A DNA stretch of 64,000 bases from Pseudomonas sp. N040 (GTDB lineage Bacteria > Pseudomonadota > Gammaproteobacteria > Pseudomonadales > Pseudomonadaceae), in assembly GCF_015637705.1 (NCBI RefSeq), contig NZ_JADOBE010000004.1, forward strand, positions 62,001-126,000. The letters run 5' to 3'. The notes under the pieces were generated by a model, which saw only the letters and a program-made list of their open reading frames with translations, searched no databases and was not told the origin of the DNA. The translations under genes and the position numbers were made by a program. Positions within the stretch are counted from its first letter, which is position 1, and each line of letters starts with the position of its first letter. Below, piece by piece: positions 41,876 through 51,732 of the stretch.

Positions 41876-42637
41876 TCAGGCCTTGGGCTTGCGCGGCTTG
41901 CTCTGATTGGCGCGCTTCTCCGAGGCCATCAGTTCCAGGGTCAGATTGATCGCGCTGCCCTGATAGCCGATGAAACGGTCGAACTCGGCATCGGTCATTT
42001 CGCGTAGCACATCATGCTGGCGCACCAGGTTGACGAAGCGCCGCTCGCGCTCGTACTGCTTGGGTAACGCCGTGATCCCCCAGTAGTCGAGACGCTTTTC
42101 CAGCGCCGGATTGTAGGTGCGCAGGAAGTTGAGAATGAACGGGATCGGGTCATGCCGGGCGATCAGCGCCGCCACCCGCAGGATCATGTCGAACGGCAGG
42201 GTGGCGCGACCCTGTTCGACCTCCTCGAGAAATTCGGTATCGCTCAAACCCAGCGCGGTGGCCAGTTCCTGCAGGTTGAGCCCCGCCACCTCGCGGGCAT
42301 CGCGCAGAAAGCTGCCGGCATCCGCCATCGCCGACAAACGCTCCGGCGAGATGGCCTTGACGTACATGTCCTTCAGCCAGTTGTCACTGGCCATCATCGG
42401 AATCGCCGAACCGGCCCGCGCCACATCGAGCAGGCCGCCTGCAACCATGTCGGTATAGCCCTTGAGCTGGCCGAACAGGGCGCCTGCGGCCTTTTCCAGA
42501 GACTTCACGCCAGAAGTGGCGGCCGCCGCAGACGCGCCTGGCTTGGCTGGCCGGGGCGGCCTGGTCGCAGCCTTGCTCTTGGCGTCTATGACCTTTTGCG
42601 CCGCCGTTCTGGTGGTCTTGCCTTTTGCAGTGGCCAT
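41876..42637 (-). CDS. HTH (XRE-type) protein with basic Lys/Ala-rich N terminus
   Basis: A 253-aa protein starting MATAKGKTTRTAAQ (ATG 42637, GGAGAG upstream). The first ~40 residues are basic and Ala/Pro-rich; a helical region follows (SLEKAAGALFGQLKGYTDMVAGGLLDVARAG), then an XRE-type HTH at about 110-150 (REVAGLNLQELATALGLSDTEFLEEVEQGR), and a C-terminal domain ending KRANQSKPRKPKA. Probably a DNA-binding regulator; divergent from the aldehyde dehydrogenase gene, which it may control. Confidence 0.75.
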   Translation of the reverse strand: MATAKGKTTRTAAQKVIDAKSKAATRPPRPAKPGASAAAATSGVKSLEKAAGALFGQLKGYTDMVAGGLLDVARAGSAIPMMASDNWLKDMYVKAISPERLSAMADAGSFLRDAREVAGLNLQELATALGLSDTEFLEEVEQGRATLPFDMILRVAALIARHDPIPFILNFLRTYNPALEKRLDYWGITALPKQYERERRFVNLVRQHDVLREMTDAEFDRFIGYQGSAINLTLELMASEKRANQSKPRKPKA

Positions 42638-42810
42638 GGTTCTCTCCGGTTGAGGCATCGCGCTCAGTGTAGCGCCTGCCGCGCCGACTGGCTGGCTGCC
42701 AGCGAGATTTAGCCGCCACAACCATTTATCACTCGAACAACATGCCTGATGACGTTGGAAGCACTTCCAATTAAACTCGAAAATCACCTCCGCCAATCTG
42801 GATTCCGACC

Positions 42811-44235
42811 ATGTCTAGCGAACAGCCCAGCCCCAACGTCGAAAGCATGCGCCTTGTCTTTGCCGAGCAGCGCAAAGCCTTCGCGCTGGACAGCTACCCG
42901 TCCTACGAGACCCGGCGGGCCAACCTGCTCAAATTGAAGAGCCTGATCCTCGACAATGCCGACGCCATCGCCACGGCCATTTCCGCCGACTTCGGCTCGC
43001 GCTCCGCCTATGAAACCAAGCTGCTCGACATCTTCGGCTTCATCACCGAGATCAACCACTCGCTGAAGTACCTGAAGAAGTGGATGAAGCCGCGCCGCAA
43101 AGGCGTGAGCATCTGGTTCCAGCCCGGCAAGGCCGTCCTGCAGGCGCAACCACTGGGCGTGATCGGGATTGCCGCGCCGTGGAACTACCCGCTGTACCTG
43201 ACTCTCGGTCCGCTGGCCGGGGCCCTGACCGCCGGCAACCGCGCGATGCTCAAGATCGCCAGCGACTCGAGCAACTTCGGCAGCCTGATCAGTCAGTTGC
43301 TGGCGCGGGAATTTCCTCAGGATCTGGTCGCCGTCGTACAACCCGGTCCCGGCATCAACGACCACTTCTCGCGCATGCCCTTCGACCACTTCATCTTCAC
43401 CGGCTCGCCGAGCGTCGGCAAACAGGTGATGAAGAACTGCAGCGAGAACCTCACCCCGGTGACCCTGGAACTGGGTGGCAAGTCGCCAACCGTGATTGCC
43501 CCGGATTATTCGATCCAGAGCGCCGCCGAAACCATTGTCTGGGGCAAATGCGTCAACTCGGGTCAGACCTGCGTGGCACCGGACTACGTGTTCATCCCGG
43601 AAGGCACCAGCAAGGCGTTCGTCGAAGTCGCGCGCGCCACGGTGGCCAAGAACTATCCGGGCAAACTCAGCAGCAACGCCGACTACACCAGCATGATCAA
43701 TGACAAGCAGCTGCGCCGGGTCAACGGCCTGCTCGAGGACGCTCGCGAGAAGGGTGCGGAGATCATCGCCCTGGCGGATGCCGAGGATGCACGCAGTGCC
43801 GGCAAGCTGGCGCCGCACCTGGTGCTGAATGTCACCGAGGACATGCAGATCATGCAGGAAGAAATCTTCGGCCCGCTGCTGCCGGTCATGACCTACCGCG
43901 GCCTCGACGAAGTGCTCGGCTACATCAACTCGCACGAACGCCCGCTGGCCTTCTACTATTTCGACAACGACCGCAGCCGCGTCGACATGATGCTGAAGAA
44001 GACCATCTCCGGCGGTGTGTCGGTCAACTCGGTGATGCTTCACGTGCTGCAGGAAAACCTGCCGTTCGGCGGTGTCGGCAATTCCGGGCTGGGCCACTAC
44101 CATGCCGAGGAAGGCTTCCAGACCTTCAGCAAGATGCGCCCGATCTTCTACCAGGCGAAGATCAACGGCTCCGGCCTGCTCAAGCCACCCTACGGCAAGC
44201 TCACCAACCTGCTGCTGAAACTGACGCTGCGCTGA
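42811..44235 (+). CDS. Coniferyl-aldehyde-type aldehyde dehydrogenase
   Basis: NAD(P)-dependent aldehyde dehydrogenase of 474 aa, lacking the longer N terminus of many ALDHs. N-contact IAAPWNYPLYL near residue 125, cofactor loop FTGSPSVGKQVM, general base in LELGGKSP and catalytic Cys in NSGQTCVAPDYV. C-terminal hydrophobic end (PYGKLTNLLLKLTLR) resembles the membrane-associated fatty-aldehyde/coniferyl-aldehyde group. In context with WS/DGAT it might supply fatty acids from fatty aldehydes; this is inference. Confidence 0.88.
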   Translation: MSSEQPSPNVESMRLVFAEQRKAFALDSYPSYETRRANLLKLKSLILDNADAIATAISADFGSRSAYETKLLDIFGFITEINHSLKYLKKWMKPRRKGVSIWFQPGKAVLQAQPLGVIGIAAPWNYPLYLTLGPLAGALTAGNRAMLKIASDSSNFGSLISQLLAREFPQDLVAVVQPGPGINDHFSRMPFDHFIFTGSPSVGKQVMKNCSENLTPVTLELGGKSPTVIAPDYSIQSAAETIVWGKCVNSGQTCVAPDYVFIPEGTSKAFVEVARATVAKNYPGKLSSNADYTSMINDKQLRRVNGLLEDAREKGAEIIALADAEDARSAGKLAPHLVLNVTEDMQIMQEEIFGPLLPVMTYRGLDEVLGYINSHERPLAFYYFDNDRSRVDMMLKKTISGGVSVNSVMLHVLQENLPFGGVGNSGLGHYHAEEGFQTFSKMRPIFYQAKINGSGLLKPPYGKLTNLLLKLTLR

Positions 44236-44248
44236 TCCGGCAGCTCAA

Positions 44249-44278
44249 TGAAAAAGGGGCCTTGCGGCCCCTTTTTCA
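44249..44278. terminator. Bidirectional terminator between aldehyde dehydrogenase and TM2 gene
   Basis: Thirteen-bp stem centred on A5-GGGGCC, TTGC loop, GGCCCC-T5. A and T tracts on both sides make it work for either convergent gene. Confidence 0.92.
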
Positions 44279-44289
44279 ATTCCCCCGGC

Positions 44290-44691
44290 TCACGCCTGGC
44301 TGGCATTGCGCAGCGAAATCTGCTCATTCAGGGTCCAGAAGTCGTAGAGCACGCCGACCAGGAACAAACCGCCGGTAAACAGGTAGAGGATCCCTGTCAG
44401 CCATTTGCCCTGGTACATGCGGTGCACGCCAAACACCCCGAGAAAGGTCAGCAGCAGCCAGGCCACATTGTAATCAATGGCCCCGGCGTGAAAGCGCAGG
44501 TCGGCATCCCGGTCCATGCCCGGAATCAGGAACAGGTCGATCAGCCAGCCGATGCCGAGCAGGCCGAGGGTGAAAAACCAGATGGTTCCGGTCACCGGCT
44601 TGCCGTAATAGAAACGGTGGGCGCCGAGAAAACCGAAGATCCACAGCAGATAGCCAATAACCTTGCTGTGATTGTCCTGCTGCATAGTCAT
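44290..44691 (-). CDS. Membrane protein with two TM2 domains
   Basis: A 133-aa protein made of two related halves: residues 11-56 (LWIFGFLGAHRFYYGKPVTG ... IDLFLIPGM) and 77-122 (TFLGVFGVHRMYQGKWLTG ... LYDFWTLNEQ). Each has the G-xHRxYxGK turn between two membrane helices that defines TM2. Four membrane segments in all. Function of bacterial TM2 proteins is unknown. Lies downstream of pilU on the same strand side, 23 bp after it. Confidence 0.85.
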   Translation of the reverse strand: MTMQQDNHSKVIGYLLWIFGFLGAHRFYYGKPVTGTIWFFTLGLLGIGWLIDLFLIPGMDRDADLRFHAGAIDYNVAWLLLTFLGVFGVHRMYQGKWLTGILYLFTGGLFLVGVLYDFWTLNEQISLRNASQA

Positions 44692-44714
44692 TCCCCTTGT
44701 TCAGGTATGTCGCT

Positions 44715-45860
44715 CTAGCGAAAGCGCCGCCCGGCGTCGTCGTCACTGTTCTGCAGGCTCAAACCATGGCTCTGGGTGGCCAGATGATCGCCATCGGTTT
44801 CCGAACCGAGCTTGATCAGCAGGCGCAGGTCGTTCGCCGAATCGGCGTGGGCCAGCGCATCCTCGTAAGTGATTTCGCCCTGGGTATAGAGGTTGTAGAG
44901 CGACTGGTCGAAGGTCTGCATGCCCATTTCGGTGGAGCGCTTCATCAGCGCCTTGAGCTCATGCACCTCACCCTTGCGGATCAGGTCAGCCGCCAGCGGG
45001 GTGTTCAGCAACACCTCGATGACCGCACGGCGGCCCTTGCCGTCCGGGGTTGGCACCAGTTGCTGGGCGACGATGGCACGCAGGTTCAGTGACAGGTCCA
45101 TCCACACCTGTTGCTGGCGATCGGCGGGGAAGAAGTTGATGATCCGGTCGAGCGCCTGGTTGGCGTTGTTGGCGTGCAGGGTCGCCAGGCACAGGTGGCC
45201 GGTCTCGGCGAAGGCCACGGCATAATCCATGGTCTCGCGGGTGCGCACCTCGCCGATGAGGATCACATCCGGCGCCTGGCGCAGGGTGTTCTTCAGCGCC
45301 ACATCGAAAGACTCGGTATCGATCCCCACTTCACGCTGGGTCACGATGCATTTGTTGTGCTGGTGGATGTACTCGATCGGATCCTCGATCGAGATGATAT
45401 GGCCGGAGCTGTTGGCGTTGCGATAACCGATCATCGAAGCCAGCGAGGTCGACTTGCCGGTACCGGTCGCACCGACAAACAGCACCAGTCCGCGCTTGGT
45501 CATCGCCAGCTGCTTGAGAATCTCCGGCAGCTTGAGCTGATCGATCGTCGGAATGTTGGTCTCGATCCGCCGCAGCACCATGCCGGCCAGGTTGCGCTGG
45601 TAGAAGGCGCTGACCCGGAAGCGCCCGACGCCGCGCGCACTGATGGCGAAGTTGCACTCGTGATTCTCGGCAAAGTCGCGGCGCTGCTGCTCGTTCATCA
45701 CCGAGTACACCACTTCGCGCGCCTGCTCCGGCGACAGCGGCGTCTTGGTCACCGGCATGATGGTGCCGTTTACTTTCATCGAGGGCGCGACGCCTGCCGT
45801 AATGAACAGGTCGGAACCGCCTTTCTCCACCATCAGTCGCAACAGCTTTTCAAATTCCAT
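44715..45860 (-). CDS. pilU: PilU, type IV pilus retraction ATPase (accessory)
   Basis: Hexameric cytoplasmic ATPase aiding PilT-driven pilus retraction. I start at MEFEKLLRLMVEKGGSDLF (45860), 381 aa. Walker A is GATGTGKSTS near residue 130; Asp box IISIEDPIEYIH; GEVRTRETM Walker B; His box HLCLATLHANNANQAL. The C terminus extends beyond PilT, typical for PilU. It is 68 bp downstream of pilT. Confidence 0.96.
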   Translation of the reverse strand: MEFEKLLRLMVEKGGSDLFITAGVAPSMKVNGTIMPVTKTPLSPEQAREVVYSVMNEQQRRDFAENHECNFAISARGVGRFRVSAFYQRNLAGMVLRRIETNIPTIDQLKLPEILKQLAMTKRGLVLFVGATGTGKSTSLASMIGYRNANSSGHIISIEDPIEYIHQHNKCIVTQREVGIDTESFDVALKNTLRQAPDVILIGEVRTRETMDYAVAFAETGHLCLATLHANNANQALDRIINFFPADRQQQVWMDLSLNLRAIVAQQLVPTPDGKGRRAVIEVLLNTPLAADLIRKGEVHELKALMKRSTEMGMQTFDQSLYNLYTQGEITYEDALAHADSANDLRLLIKLGSETDGDHLATQSHGLSLQNSDDDAGRRFR

Positions 45861-45928
45861 CGAGGTCCACCTTTGTTCAAGCACCTATCACGGCAACCGG
45901 CCTGTAGCGGTGACCGCGCTTCCCGGAA

Positions 45929-46963
<1,035 letters not shown>

Positions 46964-47027
46964 GGGACTCCCCAATTCCTGACAAGCGGTTAGAATGCCC
47001 ACACCACAAGGCGGCCGGGCCGGGCTA

Positions 47028-47750
47028 ATGTCCACCATACGAGAAAATATTGCAAAGGTTCGCGCACGGATTCGTGGCGCAGCGCAGGCTTGCGGCCGTG
47101 ACCTGCAAGGGGTTGGCTTGCTGGCTGTCAGCAAGACCCAGGCCGCCTCGGCCATACGCGAAGCCTACGCCTGCGGCCTCACCGATTTTGGCGAGAACTA
47201 CTTGCAGGAAGCCCTGGCCAAGCAGGCCGAACTGCGCGACCTGCCCCTGACCTGGCACTTCATCGGCCCGATCCAGGCGAACAAGACCCGCAGCATTGCC
47301 GAAAGCTTTGCCTGGGTGCACTCGCTGGATCGCCTGAAAATCGCCGAGCGACTCTCTGCGCAGCGCCCGTCCGGCCTGCCGCCACTGAATATCTGCCTGC
47401 AGGTGAATGTCAGCGGCGAAACCAGCAAGTCCGGCTGCAGCCCCGCCGAGCTGCCCGCCCTGGCTCTGGCCATCAGCCAGTTGCCCGGCCTGCGCCTGCG
47501 CGGCCTGATGGCGATTCCCCAACCGACCACCGACGCTGGCGAGCAGCATGCGGCATTTGCCCGCTTGCGCGCGCTGCGCGACGGGCTTGAGCTGCCGCCG
47601 GGGACCCCGCCGCTGGACAGCCTGTCGATGGGCATGAGCGAAGACCTCGAAGCCGCCATCGCCGAAGGCGCCAGCTGGGTGCGGATCGGCAGCGCAATCT
47701 TTGGTGCGCGCGCCTACGCCGCACCAGCCACCCAAGGAAACCATCCATGA
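47028..47750 (+). CDS. YggS-family PLP homeostasis protein
   Basis: PLP-binding TIM-barrel protein (240 aa) without catalytic turnover, controlling pyridoxal phosphate and amino acid balance. I start at MSTIRENIAKV (47028). The Schiff-base Lys is in LLAVSKTQAA near residue 35; FGENYLQEA and MGMSEDLEAAIAEGASWVRIGSAIFG are family signatures. Overlaps proC by 4 bp, the usual pairing. Confidence 0.95.
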   Translation: MSTIRENIAKVRARIRGAAQACGRDLQGVGLLAVSKTQAASAIREAYACGLTDFGENYLQEALAKQAELRDLPLTWHFIGPIQANKTRSIAESFAWVHSLDRLKIAERLSAQRPSGLPPLNICLQVNVSGETSKSGCSPAELPALALAISQLPGLRLRGLMAIPQPTTDAGEQHAAFARLRALRDGLELPPGTPPLDSLSMGMSEDLEAAIAEGASWVRIGSAIFGARAYAAPATQGNHP

Positions 47751-48565
47751 ACAACCTGCGAATCGCCTTTATCGGCGCGGGCAACATGGCCGCCAGCCTG
47801 ATTGGCGGCCTGCGTGCCGAGGGCATTAGCGCCGACCTGCTCTGCGCCAGCGAACCCGGCGCCGAACAGCGCGCGCGCATTGCCGCCGAACACGGCATCC
47901 GCGTCTATGAACACAACGAGGCAGCCGTGCAAGGCGCCGACCTGATCGTGCTGGCGGTCAAGCCGCAGGTCATGCAGGCCGTCTGCCGGGCCTTGGCGCC
48001 ACACCTGCAGGCCAATCAGCTGATCGTCTCGATTGCCGCCGGGATCAGCTGCGCCAGCCTGAGCGCCTGGCTGGGTCCGTTGCCGCTGGTGCGCTGCATG
48101 CCGAATACCCCGGCACTGTTGCGCCAGGGTGTCAGCGGCCTGTTTGCCAATCACCTGGTCAACAGTACACAGCGCCAGCAGGCCGAACAGGTGCTGGCTG
48201 CCGTGGGCATGACCCTGTGGCTGGATGACGAAGCGCAGATCGATGCAGTGACTGCCGTCTCCGGCAGTGGCCCGGCCTACTTCTTCCTGCTGATCGAGGC
48301 GATGAGCGCCGCCGGCGTCAAGCTCGGACTGCCGGCCGCCACCGCCGCCCAACTGAGCATCCAGACCGCCCTCGGCGCCGCGCGCATGGCCGCCGGCAGC
48401 GACGTCGATGCCAGCGAACTGCGCCGCCGGGTCACCTCGCCCAACGGCACCACCGAAGCGGCGATCAAGACTTTCCAGGCCGGCGGTTTCGCCGAACTGG
48501 TAGAACAGGCCCTGCATGCTGCTGCCGCGCGCTCGGCCGAGCTGGCGCAAGAACTGGGCAGTTAA
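47747..48565 (+). CDS. proC: Pyrroline-5-carboxylate reductase
   Basis: Last step of proline synthesis, NAD(P)H-dependent. It is 272 aa with Rossmann motif FIGAGNMAASLIGGL at the N terminus, MPNTPALLRQGVSGL, and the C-terminal signature SGSGPAYFFLLIEAMSAAGVKLGLP. Translationally coupled to yggS (ATGA) and followed 25 bp later by yggT. Confidence 0.97.
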   Translation: MNNLRIAFIGAGNMAASLIGGLRAEGISADLLCASEPGAEQRARIAAEHGIRVYEHNEAAVQGADLIVLAVKPQVMQAVCRALAPHLQANQLIVSIAAGISCASLSAWLGPLPLVRCMPNTPALLRQGVSGLFANHLVNSTQRQQAEQVLAAVGMTLWLDDEAQIDAVTAVSGSGPAYFFLLIEAMSAAGVKLGLPAATAAQLSIQTALGAARMAAGSDVDASELRRRVTSPNGTTEAAIKTFQAGGFAELVEQALHAAAARSAELAQELGS

Positions 48566-48590
48566 GCAACACGCAACCAAGGAAACCCCC

Positions 48591-49184
48591 ATGACCGGAC
48601 TGAACACTGCTGCCATCTATATCCTGCAAACCCTGGGCAGCCTGTACCTGCTGATCGTGCTGCTGCGCTTCATCCTGCAACTGGTGCGGGCCGACTTCTA
48701 CAACCCGCTGAGCCAGTTCGTCGTGCGTGCCACCCAGCCGCTGCTGAAGCCCCTGCGCAAGCTGATCCCCAGCCTGTTCGGCCTGGATACCGCCTCGCTG
48801 GTGCTGGCCATCCTGGTGCAACTGCTGGTGATGATGCTCACCCTCGCCCTGATGGGCTATGGCCTGGGCGGCTTCCTGCTGCAGCTGCTGGTGTGGTCGC
48901 TGATTGGCGTCGCCTCGCTGTTCATCAAGGTGTTCTACTTCGCCATGATCATCAGCGTGATCCTGTCCTGGGTCGCCCCCGGCAGCTACAACCCCGGCGC
49001 GCAACTGGTCAACCAGATCTGCGAGCCCTTGCTGGCGCCGTTCCGCAAGCTCATGCCGAATCTCGGCGGGCTGGACATTTCGCCGATCTTCGCCTTCATC
49101 GCGCTGAACCTGTTCGACATGCTGGTGATCGGCAACCTGGCCGCGCTGACCGGGCTGCCGCAGCAACTCAGCCCGTTCCTCTAG
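48591..49184 (+). CDS. YggT family membrane protein
   Basis: A 197-aa inner-membrane protein containing two tandem YggT units (LRFILQLVRADFYNPLSQFVVRATQPLLKPLRKLIP and later YNPGAQLVNQICEPLLAPFRKLMP). Role unknown, linked to osmotic or division-related functions in homologues. Start at MTGLNTAAIY after AAGGAA. Part of the yggS-proC-yggT-DUF167 run. Confidence 0.93.
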   Translation: MTGLNTAAIYILQTLGSLYLLIVLLRFILQLVRADFYNPLSQFVVRATQPLLKPLRKLIPSLFGLDTASLVLAILVQLLVMMLTLALMGYGLGGFLLQLLVWSLIGVASLFIKVFYFAMIISVILSWVAPGSYNPGAQLVNQICEPLLAPFRKLMPNLGGLDISPIFAFIALNLFDMLVIGNLAALTGLPQQLSPFL

Positions 49185-49192
49185 CCCCCCCG

Positions 49193-49489
49193 GTGAGCTA
49201 CTTCCGCTGGGATGGCGACGACCTGATCCTCGATTGCCATCTGCAGCCCAAGGCCAGCAAGGACGAATTTGCCGGCCTGCATGGCGAACGCCTGAAGATT
49301 CGCCTGACCGCCCCGCCCGTGGAAGGCAAGGCCAATGCCCATCTGCTGGCCTTTCTCGGGAGCGCCTTCGGCGTGGCGAAGAGCCAGGTGCAGTTGCTCA
49401 GCGGCGAGCTGAACCGGCAGAAGCGCGTGCGTATCCAGTCGCCACAGAAGCTCCCCGCGCTTCCCGGCCTGTGCCTGCCAGTGCGCTGA
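49193..49489 (+). CDS. DUF167/YggU family protein
   Basis: A 98-aa alpha/beta protein, GTG start at 49193 directly after yggT. The conserved core is LQPKASKDEFAGLHGERLKIRLTAPPVEGKANAHLLAFL. Structure known in family, function not. The frame is open far upstream because it shadows yggT; the short form is the real gene. Confidence 0.9.
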   Translation: MSYFRWDGDDLILDCHLQPKASKDEFAGLHGERLKIRLTAPPVEGKANAHLLAFLGSAFGVAKSQVQLLSGELNRQKRVRIQSPQKLPALPGLCLPVR

Positions 49490-49639
49490 TCCGGCCCCCG
49501 CCAGCCGTCCGCCCGCCCGGCGCGGATTGACTCGGGCCGCCGGCATCGCATAATGCGCCTTTGGCGACGGGCGACGCACATCCGCCAGTCGCTGCCAGGC
49601 AGATCCAGGCGCCCCAGGCGCTGGCAGGGAGGTATCGCG

Positions 49640-51628
49640 ATGAGCATGGAGCGACTGAGTGATCAGGTTGACAGTTATGTAGCCTGGAAGCGCGAACTGG
49701 TCCGCGAGATCACCCGCTATCGCGGCTGGCTCGAGCGCAACCGGCTCAACTCGTCAACCCTGGATACCCGGCTCGAACGCTCCCTGCGCCTGCTGCGCAC
49801 CGACCACATCACCCTGGCCTTTGTCGGCGAGTTCTCGCGCGGCAAGAGCGAGCTGATCAACAGCCTGTTCTTCTCCAGCTACGGCCAGCGCCTGCTGCCG
49901 TCCACCGCCGGGCGCACCACCATGTGCCCGACCGAACTGTTCTACGATCCGGCGGCGCAAACTTCCTACATCCGCCTGCTGCCCATCGAAACGCGCATGG
50001 CCTCGACCAGCCTGGTCCAGTTCAAGCGGGTTCCACACTACTGGGTAAATATCCCGCTGCTGCCGGATGACCCCGAGAGCATGGCGCACGCCTTTGCCCA
50101 AGTCGCGCGGACCAAGCCGATGCCGCTGGAGAAGGCGATTGCCCTGGGCTTCCAGCCGGACATGCTGGAAAGTGCCGGCCAGCCCGGCATGGTCTTGGTC
50201 CCGGCCTGGCGGCATGCCCTGATCAACCTGGATCACCCCCTGCTGCGCCAGGGCCTGCGCATCCTCGACACCCCCGGGCTGAATGCACTGGGCAGCGAGC
50301 CGGAACTGACGCTGTCGATGCTGCCCAGCGCCCAGGCGATCATCTACCTGCTGGCCGCCGACAGCGGCGTGACCGCCAGCGACATGGCAATCTGGCAGCA
50401 ACACATTCGCCAGCTCGACCAGGACACCCAGCAGAACCTGTTTGCCGTGCTGAACAAGATCGATGTGCTGTGGGATGACCTGGCCGGCGAACGCTTCGTG
50501 CAGGACGCCATCCAGCGCATGCATGAGTCCACTGCCCGCCAGCTGGGCCTGGCCGTCGAGGCGGTGCTGCCGCTATCGGCCAAGCAGGGCATGCTGGCCA
50601 AGGTGCGCAATGACAGCCAGTTGCTGGCCCGCAGCCAGTTGGGCGGACTCGAGCAACTGCTCTGCGAGCGGATTGTCGCCGGCAAGGAAGAAATGCTGCA
50701 GTCGCGCGTGGTCAACCAGTTGCTGAGCATGCTGCGCAGCAGCCAGCAGCTGCTGAGCCAGCGCCTGGACAAGGTACGGGAACAGCAGCAACAGCTTGCC
50801 GCACACCAGCAGGATAACGGCCAGATGCTGCAGGAACTGACCGCCAAGACCAAGGACGACCATGGCCTGCATCACAAGCGCCTGCTCAGCCTGAAAAGCA
50901 GCCAGCGCCTGCTGGCCCGCCAGGGCGACCTGTTGCGCGCCGCAACCCGCTCACAACGCTTCGAGCTGCATGTCGAGGAGGTGCGCAACAGCCTGCGCGA
51001 CAGCTGGACCAGCATTGGCAACAAGCGCGCCATCCAGCATTTCTTCGAGGCCGTGGCGGCCGACCTCGAGAGCCTCGGCGACGAGGCCGACACTGCCAAC
51101 CAGCTGGTCGAGGCCGTGTATGCCCGGCATAACAGCGAAAACCCGCTGAACGGCATGGAGGCACCACTCTTCAACGTCAGCCACTACCAGCGCGAACTGC
51201 GCCAGCTGCAGGAACAGACCAACCAGTTTCGCCTGCAACTGAAGACCCTGCTAACCGATCAGGCCAGCCTCGGCCAGCGGTTCTTCGACACCCTGGTACA
51301 GGAGGTGATCGCCCTGCACGAGCGCGTGCGCAGCGATGCCGAACAATGGGCCAGCGACGCCCTGATGCCGCTGCTGCAGCACGCCATGGAACACAAGCAA
51401 TTGCTGGAAATCCACCTGCTGCGCCTGCGCGCCCTGGCCCAGGAAACCCAGCTGACGCAGAAGCGCTCGCAGCAGATGGAGCAGTACGCCAGCGAACTGC
51501 AACTGCAACTGACCGAAGCCAGTGACATCCTGCGCATCATGCGCCGTCCCGCCCCCATCCAGCGCAAGGCCAAAGTGGTCAGCTTGCCGGTTACCGCGCG
51601 CCAGCGTGATGCCGGCGAGTCCGCCTAG
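49640..51628 (+). CDS. Dynamin-like GTPase
   Basis: A 662-aa large GTPase of the bacterial dynamin superfamily. G1 loop FVGEFSRGKSELINSL near residue 63; G2 Thr in GRTTMCPTELFY; G3 DTPGLN near 210; G4 NKID near 272. The C-terminal ~300 residues are coiled-coil helical stalk (many Gln/Leu heptads) with no membrane helix. Strong GGGAGGT site 6 nt before the ATG. It stands alone between DUF167 and metX, while many bacterial dynamins come in pairs. Might remodel membranes or act at the envelope or nucleoid like CrfC; not resolvable here. Confidence 0.85.
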   Translation: MSMERLSDQVDSYVAWKRELVREITRYRGWLERNRLNSSTLDTRLERSLRLLRTDHITLAFVGEFSRGKSELINSLFFSSYGQRLLPSTAGRTTMCPTELFYDPAAQTSYIRLLPIETRMASTSLVQFKRVPHYWVNIPLLPDDPESMAHAFAQVARTKPMPLEKAIALGFQPDMLESAGQPGMVLVPAWRHALINLDHPLLRQGLRILDTPGLNALGSEPELTLSMLPSAQAIIYLLAADSGVTASDMAIWQQHIRQLDQDTQQNLFAVLNKIDVLWDDLAGERFVQDAIQRMHESTARQLGLAVEAVLPLSAKQGMLAKVRNDSQLLARSQLGGLEQLLCERIVAGKEEMLQSRVVNQLLSMLRSSQQLLSQRLDKVREQQQQLAAHQQDNGQMLQELTAKTKDDHGLHHKRLLSLKSSQRLLARQGDLLRAATRSQRFELHVEEVRNSLRDSWTSIGNKRAIQHFFEAVAADLESLGDEADTANQLVEAVYARHNSENPLNGMEAPLFNVSHYQRELRQLQEQTNQFRLQLKTLLTDQASLGQRFFDTLVQEVIALHERVRSDAEQWASDALMPLLQHAMEHKQLLEIHLLRLRALAQETQLTQKRSQQMEQYASELQLQLTEASDILRIMRRPAPIQRKAKVVSLPVTARQRDAGESA

Positions 51629-51732
51629 GAGCCTGATCCGCAACATCCGGCAGCAACCGGCCACCCCGCGCCCTTGCCCGGCGCGGCACGCCTATTTAGA
51701 CTGCTGCACTTCCCAAATCGAGAGCAGGGTCG

